A DNA stretch of 64,000 nucleotides from positions 1 to 64,000 of the forward strand of contig JAEUKE010000204.1 of NCBI GenBank assembly GCA_016794345.1, given 5' to 3'. The position numbers were made by a program, and so were the translations under genes. This document shows, piece by piece, positions 16,757 through 25,073 of this stretch (position 1 is the first letter of the stretch; each line of letters begins with the position of its first letter). The notes beneath the pieces were generated by a model. It was not told the origin of the DNA and did not search any database. It saw only the letters and a list, made by a program, of their open reading frames with translations. The DNA is from Myxococcales bacterium. Its GTDB lineage: Bacteria; Myxococcota_A; Polyangia; Polyangiales; Polyangiaceae.

Positions 16757-18885
16757 TGCGGGTCGAGGCGCTCTCGCCGATCAAGACCGCGTCGCTGGAG
16801 TGGACGAGCCCGAACGGACAGAGCTTCGCGACGATCGTCGCGAAGCTCACGTTCGACATCCACCCGACGCAGATCGCGCCTGCCGCCGAGCAGGAAGAGA
16901 TCGTCGCCTCCGACAAGTACCACGACGAAGATCCGGGCCGGAGCCTCTTCGCCCCGAGCGATCTCGTCCCGTACAAGGCGCGCGCGGACGTGGTCGTCGT
17001 CGGGCACGCGTACGCGCCCAACCGCGAGCCTGTCCGCGTCGTCAGGGTCCGCCTCGCCATCCGCGAGTGCGACAAGGCCCTCGAGGTCTTCGGCGATCGC
17101 GCCTGGGGGATGGACGGCGAGATCCGCGAGGGTCCGCGCTTCGTGAAGATGCCGCTCCGCTGGGAGCGGGCCGCCGGCGGGCCGTACACGCCGAACCCCA
17201 TCGGCATCCGATCCGACGTACAGGACTCGCTCGGCCGCATCCTCGTGCCGAACCTCGTGGTCGCCGGCAAACACCTCGAGCGGCGCGGCGAGGCAATCGA
17301 GACCGCGGGGCTCGGCCCCGTCTCGCCGAGCTGGCCCTTGCGCAGGCCGCTCGGCGACATGGCGGGCGGCAAGATCGGGCACGCGGAGCCGGCGTTCTAC
17401 AACTGCGCGCCGGCCGACCAGCAGCTGACCGACCTCCCCGAGGACGAGCTCCTCATCCTCGAGAACCTCCACCCGTCCGCGACCACGGTGTCCGCGCGTC
17501 TGCCGGGGATCCGTCCTCGGGCGTTCCTCGAGCGCAGCGAGGTCGGCGCGGAGATCCCGCTCCGGTGTGACACCCTCTGGATCGACACCGACCGCGCGCT
17601 GCTCACGCTCACCTGGCGTGGTCGCATCGCGTACGAGAAACAAGCCCAGGACGTGCTCTGGGTCGTGACCGAGCACCGCGGATCGCAGGTGAGCTGGGCC
17701 ACCGTCGTCGCTGCGCGGGCCGCGGCGGCCAGCCTGGGGGATCTCGATCCGTCGAGTGTGACCCATGTGCCGACCACGAAGGAGCCTCCCCTCAAGGCGC
17801 CCGAGCATCTGCCGTTCGCCGGACAGCCCAAAGCCGACGGGGAGGCCCACAAGACCTTCCACAGCGCGCCGCCCGCGTGGGTGGGACAGAGCCCGCTCGC
17901 GCAGCTCGGTGCGATGACAGCACAGTCATCGTCTTACCCGGCGCCACCCGCGCCCGTGGCGCCGTCCGTCGCGCCGCCCGCGCCCGTGGCCTCCGTCGCG
18001 CCGCCAGCACCTTCCGTCGCCCCGCCGCCCGCGCCCCTCGTCCCGCAGTCGACCGTGTCGATGCAAGCCGTCGATGCGCTCCCGCCGCCGGCCGCTCCAG
18101 TCCCGCCCCCCGCGCCCATCCCTGCGCCCCCCGCGCCGGTTCCCGCGCCGCCGGCGCCCATGCCTGCGCCGCCGGCGCCCATGCCTGCGCGCCCGGCGCC
18201 GATCGCCGCCGCGCCCACGGCGCTCCAGACCGACGCGCTCCACGTGATCTGGTTCGAGCGCAGCGCGGAAGAGGGCCCCGCGCCGGATCGCGCCAGCGTC
18301 TCGCGCGCGCTCCTCGGTGGCAAGCGGGCCCCTGCCGATCAGCTCCTCGTCGCGCTGCGTGAGGCCGTCGACGAGACCGGAGAGCTCGTCTTGCCGAACG
18401 TCGTGGTGGCCGGCGATCTCGCGCTCCGGCTCGATCCGGTCGCGAGGCTGAAGGCCACGTTGGCCGTCGCCAAGCCCCAGGCTGCGGCCAACAAGCAGCT
18501 CGCCGAGCTCTGCCGCGAGGGCATGCTCGTGGCCGCCTCCGAGCTCCCGGCCGCTCCCGGGATCGCGGAGGCGATCACCGCGCGCATCCGTGAGGTGGCG
18601 CCGGACCGGAGGGCGCTCGATGAGGCGGTGGAGCGCATGGCGCTCGTCGGTCGAGCTTACGAGCGTTACGAGGTGCTCGGCGGCACGCGCATCTGCGCCA
18701 CGATGTCGATGCCGAGCGGCGCGGTGACCGTCTACATCCCGGCCGCGGCCGCCGCCGAGCTGCCCCTGCTCGCTCGGTTTCCCGCCGTCCTCCTCGGGAG
18801 CTTGAGGCCACCGCAGGACCCGCTCGACGCCTCGCCGGTCACGTTGCTGGTGTCGGCCATCGGCCGCCTCGTCCCGATTGGGTGA
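16756..18885 (+). CDS. DUF2169-domain protein with Pro/Ala-rich linker, 709 aa
   Basis: Residues about 1-320 match the DUF2169 pattern: FATIVAKLTFDI near the start, SDLVPYKARADVVVVGHAYAP, and the FYNCAPADQQL segment near 215. Such proteins occur beside type VI secretion or PAAR/VgrG genes in myxobacteria, where they are thought to help load toxic cargo. Residues about 395-495 are a Pro/Ala/Val repeat linker, and the last 210 form a separate unknown domain. No T6SS genes lie in this window. It is coupled to the S1 gene (TGATG). Confidence 0.8.
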   Translation: MRVEALSPIKTASLEWTSPNGQSFATIVAKLTFDIHPTQIAPAAEQEEIVASDKYHDEDPGRSLFAPSDLVPYKARADVVVVGHAYAPNREPVRVVRVRLAIRECDKALEVFGDRAWGMDGEIREGPRFVKMPLRWERAAGGPYTPNPIGIRSDVQDSLGRILVPNLVVAGKHLERRGEAIETAGLGPVSPSWPLRRPLGDMAGGKIGHAEPAFYNCAPADQQLTDLPEDELLILENLHPSATTVSARLPGIRPRAFLERSEVGAEIPLRCDTLWIDTDRALLTLTWRGRIAYEKQAQDVLWVVTEHRGSQVSWATVVAARAAAASLGDLDPSSVTHVPTTKEPPLKAPEHLPFAGQPKADGEAHKTFHSAPPAWVGQSPLAQLGAMTAQSSSYPAPPAPVAPSVAPPAPVASVAPPAPSVAPPPAPLVPQSTVSMQAVDALPPPAAPVPPPAPIPAPPAPVPAPPAPMPAPPAPMPARPAPIAAAPTALQTDALHVIWFERSAEEGPAPDRASVSRALLGGKRAPADQLLVALREAVDETGELVLPNVVVAGDLALRLDPVARLKATLAVAKPQAAANKQLAELCREGMLVAASELPAAPGIAEAITARIREVAPDRRALDEAVERMALVGRAYERYEVLGGTRICATMSMPSGAVTVYIPAAAAAELPLLARFPAVLLGSLRPPQDPLDASPVTLLVSAIGRLVPIG

Positions 18886-18892
18886 GGCGCCC

Positions 18893-19942
18893 TCAGGGCC
18901 GGGCGATCTGCACGGTGCGGAGCGCGGGCGCGCTCTTGTTGCCCGCCTCGTCCACCGCGAGGACCGAGATCTCCAGCGCGCCCTCGGGAAACTCGGCTGG
19001 ATCGACCACGACCGACGCGCTCGGCCCGATGGCCGTGGCGACGAGCGCGCCGCCGAGACGGAGCTCGAGCGACACCGCGCCGGGCAGATCGTCCGTCCCG
19101 CCCAGGTCGATCTGGAACGGCCCAATGAACGTGGCGCCCTCGGCCGGCGACTCGATCGTCGCGGTCGGGGGGGTGCCGTCGATCGTGACCGGCAGGTCGA
19201 GCACCGCCTCGTTGCCGGCGGCGTCATGGACGACCAAGAGGCCCTCGTGCACGCCGACGGGGATCTCCGAGACCGGGATGCTGACGAGCGAGTAGTCCCA
19301 CTCGACGCCGAGCGTCGATGGGTAGCCGGGCTCAAGCTCAGCCTCGAAGGTCTTGCCCCCGATGGACAGGTAGTAGCCGCTGACGACCCACGCATCCGCG
19401 ATCCAGAAGTTGAGCTCCGCGCCCGCGGCGGGAAGAACAGTATCGTCAGCGTAAGCCGTGGGCTCCGACAGGTCGACCAGGAAGTCCTGGACCTCCCTCC
19501 GAGTGCCGGTGTCCACGTTCGTCTCGACGTCGATCGTGAGCGTCCCGAACCCTTCGCCGAGCGCTTCACCGTTGATCCAGGTGGAGCCGGCTGTCGCACC
19601 GTCGAACTCCGTGGTGACCTTGTTTCGGAAGAACCAGGTGGCGCCCACGAGCGAGCCGCCGTTGGCGACCGCGTCCACGTGGATCTGCGTGCCAGGCCCG
19701 GCCGGCGGCCAATCGGGGATGCTGATCGTGACCGTCGGCGGGCTGGGGTTCTCGGTGGGCGGCGGCTCGTCCGTCCCACATTCGCCATAGCAGTCGCACG
19801 CGTCGTAACACTCGTAGTCGTCGTCATCCGCCGTGGCGGCGATGATGAGGACGATCTCGCAGCCCGACGAGGCGGATGCCGTGAGGCCGGCGAAGCAGAG
19901 CGGCAGGAGCAGCCTTCGGTCCATCAGATCGCGCAGGCTCAC
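18893..19942 (-). CDS. Secreted lipoprotein with Ig/cadherin-like domains, 349 aa
   Basis: GTG 19942 overlaps the stop of the upstream propeller gene (GTGA). The signal region MDRRLLLPLCFAGLTAS ends at a lipobox-like SSGC. An acidic Asp/Tyr/Cys stretch and a Pro linker follow, then beta-rich repeats typical of bacterial Ig-like modules (PPTVTISIP, DGTPPTATIESPAEGA, VLAVDEAGNKSAP). It is likely on the cell surface as a binding or adhesion protein. It forms a two-gene unit with the LVIVD-type lipoprotein. Confidence 0.7.
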   Translation of the reverse strand: MSLRDLMDRRLLLPLCFAGLTASASSGCEIVLIIAATADDDDYECYDACDCYGECGTDEPPPTENPSPPTVTISIPDWPPAGPGTQIHVDAVANGGSLVGATWFFRNKVTTEFDGATAGSTWINGEALGEGFGTLTIDVETNVDTGTRREVQDFLVDLSEPTAYADDTVLPAAGAELNFWIADAWVVSGYYLSIGGKTFEAELEPGYPSTLGVEWDYSLVSIPVSEIPVGVHEGLLVVHDAAGNEAVLDLPVTIDGTPPTATIESPAEGATFIGPFQIDLGGTDDLPGAVSLELRLGGALVATAIGPSASVVVDPAEFPEGALEISVLAVDEAGNKSAPALRTVQIARP

Positions 19943-22119
19943 GGCGCACCTCCGATCTCGTCGACCGCGAGGAGTGTGGGCGCGCTCTCCGTCGTGTCGA
20001 AGATCCTCACGCCTCGGTCCCCGTCGGCGAGGAGGAGTCGATCCCCCGAGACCACGACGCTCGTGCCCATCCCGGTGAACGAGCTCACGCCCGCGATGGT
20101 GGGCTCGCCGTCGAGGGCGATGGTGACGAGCATCGTCCGGTATCGTCCTCGATCGACCGCCACCGCGTAAACCCGATCGGGCCCCGCCGCGCCGGCGATG
20201 TAGTCGCCAGCCGGGAGCTCCACGGTGAGCGCGCTCGTGTGGTCGGTGAGGCCGGCCATCCCGCCCAGCGAGGCGATCTCCACCGGCCCGGTGGCGGTCT
20301 CGAGCAGGACCCTGCGGGGGAGCGCGCGGTGCCAGAGGTTCACGTCGGCCAGATCGCCGCCCTCGAGCACGCCGTTGTCGCCGAGAGGCGCCGCCTCCGC
20401 AGGCGTCACGAGGAGCGCGTCGATCCACTCGGGGGCCGCGAGCAAGAGGTGGTCTTCTCCGACGGCGATGGCTTGCGGCAGCTCCGCCTCCCGTCCCGAT
20501 GACAGGAGCGTCTGGTTCCCGCTCGTGTCGACCGCGAGCGCGCCCTCGCGCACCGGCACGAACACCGTGTCCGCCTTCGTCGCGAGGCCGCCGGCCCAGA
20601 TGGTCTCGGGCACCTCGATCGGCGCCGCGGCGCCCTCGATGTGCACCGTGCCGCCGCCCGACTCGGGGTTGGGCGAGCCGAGGACCCAGCGACCGTCGCC
20701 GAGGAACGCGGCCGCGCGCGCCGTCTTCGCGAGATCGAGCGGCTCCTCCAGCACGAGCGCGTCGTTCACGAGCCGATAGAGCCCGCCCGCCTTCCCCGCG
20801 ATGAGGACGCGATCGCCGTCGGTCGCCATCCCCTCGGTCAGCCGCGGCTCGCTGTAGCGGCCGATCTTCGGGAGATCGTCGATCGTCGTGTCGCGGATAT
20901 CGATCGCGCGCAGCCCGATGCGCGTCGCGTCGCCGAACGCGTACACCTGACCGGGCACCGGCAGCGTCTGGAGCGGGTCGCGTCCTTCGGGCGGGACCGG
21001 CGGCGGCGCCCACGTCTGCGCCCAGGGCAAGACCTCCCAGGGGGGATCGGTCGAGCACTCGCCGCCCTGGTTCGGGATGTCCGGAACGACCGGGACCACG
21101 TTCGACGAACAGGTGGTCAGGGCGTCGCCGACGTCGAGCCGCTTCACGCCCCACTCGCCGCCGGCCACGTAGAGGTCCTCGCCCTCCCCGCGCACGCCGC
21201 TCGCGTAGAATGACTGATCTGTCTGCTCCGTGCAGTTGCCGATCACGCTCGGCGCCGAAGGATCCGTGATGTCGACGGCGACCGCGCCGAACCGGCCCGC
21301 CGCGACGAAGGCCACGTTGCCCTGCAGCGCGACGTCCTTCGCGGGCGCGATGAGGATGCCTTCTTTCGTGGCGTTCGCGACCCAGGTCTGGCCGAGCACG
21401 CTCCCCGTCGTGACGTCGATGATCGCGAAGTTGTCGCACGCGGCCACGTACGCGCGACCGTCCTCTGCGGCCACCGCCGCGGCGAAGCCCGGCACCTCCA
21501 GCACCTTCTCCACAGTCTGCGACACGAGATCGACCACGGCGACGCCGGAGCCGCCCATCGCCACGAAGGCGCGATCGCCGTCGACGAAGACATCGAGCGC
21601 GGGCCCCGCGACCTCGATCGTCGCGAGGCGAACGGGGCTCGCGGGCTCCGACGGATCGACGACGACGAGCCCCTCTGCGCCCGAGGCGAGCAGGAGCGTC
21701 CCGCCGTGCGTCGCGACGGCGAGCGGCTGGCCGAAGCCGGCGAGCAGCGCCACCCGCTTCGGATCGCTCGGGTCCGAGGTGTCGAGCACCCAGAGGTAGG
21801 TCGCGTCGACCGCGAAGAGGTACGAGCCGATGAGCGCGCCGTCTCGCATGATGGGCGCGTGGAAGTAGTCCAGGTACGCCGGGTCGTCGGTGCCCCCACA
21901 GACCTCGTCCACCAGGACGTACGCGAGCGTCGTCCGCCCGCACTCGCCCGTCAGCTCGATCCCCGCCCACTTGCTCCCGGTGGGAGGCGGCTCGGTCGGC
22001 GCGGTGGGCGGACCTTGGTCATCGGGCGGGCCGTCGACCCCTCCGGACGGATCGGCGAGACCCCCGCAGGCAAGCAAAGGAAGGAGGACAAGACCAAGGA
22101 AGCGCGGGGATCGGAGCAT
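19939..22119 (-). CDS. LVIVD-type beta-propeller lipoprotein, 726 aa
   Basis: ATG 22119 has a GGAAGGAAT ribosome site just upstream; longer frames lack a signal peptide. MLRSPRFLGLVLLPLLAC is a lipoprotein signal. The body repeats units such as VALLAGFGQPLAVATHGGTL, GLVVVDPSEP, VAVVDLVS and VAVDITDPSAPS, the LVIVD repeat pattern of extracellular propellers. It is probably tethered to the outer membrane and exposed. A stem-loop lies in its leader (22161-22199). It is co-transcribed with the Ig-like lipoprotein. Confidence 0.75.
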   Translation of the reverse strand: MLRSPRFLGLVLLPLLACGGLADPSGGVDGPPDDQGPPTAPTEPPPTGSKWAGIELTGECGRTTLAYVLVDEVCGGTDDPAYLDYFHAPIMRDGALIGSYLFAVDATYLWVLDTSDPSDPKRVALLAGFGQPLAVATHGGTLLLASGAEGLVVVDPSEPASPVRLATIEVAGPALDVFVDGDRAFVAMGGSGVAVVDLVSQTVEKVLEVPGFAAAVAAEDGRAYVAACDNFAIIDVTTGSVLGQTWVANATKEGILIAPAKDVALQGNVAFVAAGRFGAVAVDITDPSAPSVIGNCTEQTDQSFYASGVRGEGEDLYVAGGEWGVKRLDVGDALTTCSSNVVPVVPDIPNQGGECSTDPPWEVLPWAQTWAPPPVPPEGRDPLQTLPVPGQVYAFGDATRIGLRAIDIRDTTIDDLPKIGRYSEPRLTEGMATDGDRVLIAGKAGGLYRLVNDALVLEEPLDLAKTARAAAFLGDGRWVLGSPNPESGGGTVHIEGAAAPIEVPETIWAGGLATKADTVFVPVREGALAVDTSGNQTLLSSGREAELPQAIAVGEDHLLLAAPEWIDALLVTPAEAAPLGDNGVLEGGDLADVNLWHRALPRRVLLETATGPVEIASLGGMAGLTDHTSALTVELPAGDYIAGAAGPDRVYAVAVDRGRYRTMLVTIALDGEPTIAGVSSFTGMGTSVVVSGDRLLLADGDRGVRIFDTTESAPTLLAVDEIGGAP

Positions 22120-22160
22120 CGAGACGATTCCTTCCGGAGGATCGAGACGCCAGGTCGAGA

Positions 22161-22199
22161 GGCGAGGCGCCGGATGGTTCGTAAGCCCGGCACCTCGCC
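22161..22199. promoter_or_regulatory. Leader stem-loop before the propeller lipoprotein gene
   Basis: GGCGAGGCGCCGG (22161-22173) pairs with CCGGCACCTCGCC (22187-22199) with one mismatch and a 13-base loop. It ends 41 bases before the start codon on the reverse strand. No T-run follows, so an mRNA-stability or attenuation role is more likely than simple termination. Confidence 0.35.
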
Positions 22200-23257
22200 C
22201 CTCGTCGTGGACCAACCCGTTAAGCCAAGCGGCCCGCTGGGGAGCCGTTCAAGCGAAGCGTTTTCGCCTGGTACATCATTCGTGCCACCGCCCCGTGGCC
22301 TCAAAAATCGCGGCCGCGGCGAGGTCTACGCGCCTCGGCCCCTGACACTCGTGTCAGGCGAGCAGGTCCGGGCCGGAGGGGGACTGTCTCAGCAACGAGT
22401 TGCGCGCAACGACTCGCCGAAAACGGTCGACCCCAACCGAAGTCTGGCGTTCCTGCGCTCGGGACGCGCAGGTTTCCCGAGATCGACGCCGGGGCTCGAG
22501 ACCGCTCAGGCCGGCACACCGCTTGCCGCCGCCGTCGGCCATGCAGACAGACACCGCCTCTCGTGAGACGTCCTCGACCGGAATCGAGAGGCCTTCCGAT
22601 GTGGCGCCGCCTCCCTCGCCGCCTCCGCCCCTCGGCAACGCCGAGCTCCGCGTGAGGACGGGCGTGCGCGCGGGGCTCAAGCAGGGCAATGACGCCGTTG
22701 TCAGGAAGTGAGACAGGTGGACCTCGACGTGGTCGCTGCGGCGCGCTGCTGCCCGGCGTCGGCTCGAACCAGATCACGAGCTGACCATCGGTGAAGACGG
22801 GGCTGCGTTCCCGCGACGGAACGAGCTCCCTGGATTCTCCCTGCTCCGGACGCCGCCGCATGAACGTCATCGTGTCCACTGGACCTGTGCACGTCTGTCG
22901 CCCGGCCGGCTCGAACCACCCGCTCGTCAGCGCAGCCCTGCGCGGTGGGGTCCGGCTCTCTTCTCTGCCGGACAACGCCGGAGATGCATCCCGACCACAC
23001 GGATGACGGTTTCATCATCACGTAGAGCGTCATGTCCGTGACCGTGTCGGGCTGCATGCCGGAGCTGCGACAGCTGAAACCGGGACCTCGAAGGGCTGCC
23101 GCGACAAGGCTCGCCTCGTCGAGGTATGCCGACGTCGACCGGACCTGCGCGAGAAGACCGAGCAATACGCGTACGCAACGATTGCGCCCCGCAAGCCGGT
23201 AACGAGACTGACACATTTGTCACCGTTTCGACTTCCATTGCCTCGCTGCTCCGAACG
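22200..23257. other. About 1.1 kb without a confident gene; possible decayed gene
   Basis: No frame is protein-like along the whole stretch. On the reverse strand two short segments look coding but are in different frames: one around 23070-22960 (MQPDTVTDMTLYVMMKPSS) and one around 22915-22700 (CTGPVDTMTFMRRRP; FTDGQLVIWFEP). Both carry a Cys followed by a similar D-T-x-T-(F/L)-like core, which could be the remains of one gene broken by a frameshift. The rest appears to be intergenic. Confidence 0.35.
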
Positions 23258-24313
23258 ATGCCCAGGCCCAAGGCCGGGACCGGCAACTGGTACGGCCCCT
23301 ACGTCGAGCTCTGTCGCGCGCTGACGATCCTCCTCGCCGAGACCGAGGGCGACATCGATCCGGCCCTCGACCCGTGGATCACCACGCCGCCGAGATGGGC
23401 CGCCGCCGAGTGGGAAGCCGTGCTGACGCGCTTGCCGCAGGACCGGCGTGACGCCGTGATCTTGGCCGCGCACGCCGAGAATCTCGCGAACACGTCGTTC
23501 CTCCACCTCGCGAGCGACGCGGCGATCGACACCGCGATCGGGCGCATCTTCGCCGACCGCAAGCGGCTCGCGAAGCACCCCGACAGCCTGGTCTTCGCGG
23601 CCCTCGGGAGTCGGGCGACGGCGCCGCTCGTGAAGCACTTCTCTGGCGCGCAGAACGACAAGGACGCGAAGCGCGTCCTCGACCAGACGGAGCTCGACGA
23701 CGCGACGTACGCGGCCCTCACCGGCGGCGGCACCGTCCTGCCTCCCGTGACGGGGTCGATCGCGAACGGCGCGCCGTACCTGAGCCTCGTCGCACCCCAC
23801 CTGGCTGCGGCGAGCCCCGCGGGCAGCCTCGTGATCCGGAGCGGCAGGCTCGCCTTCGTTCGCGAAGCCGGCTACGCCTACGCGACGACGCTCGCGCGAT
23901 CGGTGCCCGTGGGGGCACACGCGGTCACGGCCTACTACTCCGATCCGGACTCGGACGATCTCGACGCCCTCCCGACGGCAGGGCTCGAGGCGCTGATGGT
24001 CCGCTTCGCGCCCGGCACGCCGACGCAATGGGAGGAGGCGACCGACGAGCGCGGCGACACCGTGCTCACGCGCGAGCTCGTGACGATGGCCCTCGTGGAC
24101 GCCGAAGAGAGGCGCACCGACCTCGCGTCGGCGCACGTCACCGAGACCGAGCGCCGAATGACTCACGGCGACGCCGTCGGCTTCCTGGACGACGGGCGCG
24201 CGCTCGTCGCCTACGTGGGCGAGGTCGCGCTCGAGCACGCGCTCTATTGGGGCCTCGACAAGAAGGGCAAGCCGCTCTGCCTCGTCGCCGCGTTCGAGCT
24301 GCCGAAGGGCTGA
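23258..24313 (+). CDS. Unknown cytoplasmic protein, 351 aa
   Basis: ATG 23258 is chosen because the protein-like composition begins there (MPRPKAGTGNWYGPYVELC); the frame is open about 130 bases further upstream. No ribosome site is obvious. The sequence is soluble and mixed alpha/beta, with recognisable units such as VILAAHAENLANTSFLHL, YLSLVAPHLAAASPAGSLVI and YWGLDKKGKPLCLV. I do not know the family. It has no signal peptide and stands alone between the possibly decayed stretch and a small membrane protein. Confidence 0.7.
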   Translation: MPRPKAGTGNWYGPYVELCRALTILLAETEGDIDPALDPWITTPPRWAAAEWEAVLTRLPQDRRDAVILAAHAENLANTSFLHLASDAAIDTAIGRIFADRKRLAKHPDSLVFAALGSRATAPLVKHFSGAQNDKDAKRVLDQTELDDATYAALTGGGTVLPPVTGSIANGAPYLSLVAPHLAAASPAGSLVIRSGRLAFVREAGYAYATTLARSVPVGAHAVTAYYSDPDSDDLDALPTAGLEALMVRFAPGTPTQWEEATDERGDTVLTRELVTMALVDAEERRTDLASAHVTETERRMTHGDAVGFLDDGRALVAYVGEVALEHALYWGLDKKGKPLCLVAAFELPKG

Positions 24314-24437
24314 GCCGCGACGGCTAAGGCCAGCTGCAGAGGCGCGCGGCGTTCTGTTCGACGGCCTTCCGTGGTAGCAGCCGCGCGCTGGATGGCTGCC
24401 ATCTCCTGGCGGAGACGGGACCATCGGCAGGGCGACG

Positions 24438-24971
24438 ATGAAACAAGCCAGACTTGGCGGACTGCTCCGAGGCGCCGCGCTTCTGTTGCCGACACTGGGC
24501 TGGATGGTCCCGATCTTCACCCAGCTCCACAAGCGGTATCCATGCCTCGGGAGCGTGATGCTCCCGAGCTTGGCGGTCGGCGCGGGCTTCACTCTGCTGT
24601 GCCTGGGCCTCTACTTCGCGAACGGTTTGCCGAAGGCCACGTCGCGACGCACCGTGATCACGACCACGATCCTGATCGCGCTGATGGCGCTCGTCTCCGG
24701 AATGCTCTGGATGCCGCTCCTCAACGCGTGGCTCGACTTTCACGCGCCCCGCGCCGTCGACGGCCACATCGGCGTGATCGAGAGGCCAGGCAAAGGTCAG
24801 CCGACGCGCCGCGCGACAGTCGTCATCGAGGGAGAGACGCTGGAGGGTGCGTTCTACGCGCAGGACTTCTTCTGGAGCTCCCGCGTGGTCCGAGACGGCG
24901 GAGAGGCGAAGTTGCGAGTGGGACCGGGGCTGTTCGGCGTGCCCTGGATCGCGAAGGTCGAAGAGCCCTGA
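24438..24971 (+). CDS. Small membrane protein, 177 aa
   Basis: Three hydrophobic segments are visible at about residues 10-27, 38-60 and 75-95 (LLRGAALLLPTLGWMVPIF, LPSLAVGAGFTLLCLGLYF, ITTTILIALMALVSGMLWM). A soluble beta-rich C-terminal domain of about 75 residues follows (HIGVIERPGKGQPTRRATVV). No family is recognised. It is monocistronic, with an upstream GGGCGACG that is not a clear ribosome site. It is probably in the inner membrane with the C-terminal domain on one face. Confidence 0.65.
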   Translation: MKQARLGGLLRGAALLLPTLGWMVPIFTQLHKRYPCLGSVMLPSLAVGAGFTLLCLGLYFANGLPKATSRRTVITTTILIALMALVSGMLWMPLLNAWLDFHAPRAVDGHIGVIERPGKGQPTRRATVVIEGETLEGAFYAQDFFWSSRVVRDGGEAKLRVGPGLFGVPWIAKVEEP

Positions 24972-25073
24972 GCTCGGCGCGGCTGTCAGCTCCGTTGAGG
25001 CCACCGCATAGGACCTTTGGAGCGTCCCCATGTCCGGGGGCGTTGCCCTCGAAGCGCCACGCCCGGAGGAATC

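Noticed and set aside
18893..21970. Very long reverse frame (over 1,000 codons) spanning the propeller gene
   Set aside because: Its first two thirds are Arg/Gly-rich shadow of the propeller lipoprotein in another frame; only the part from GTG 19942 onward is protein-like, and it is reported as the Ig-like lipoprotein.
22513..22526. GG-N10-GC pattern resembling a sigma-54 promoter
   Set aside because: The two dinucleotides are expected often by chance at this GC content, the rest of the -24 element is weak, and no gene starts nearby.
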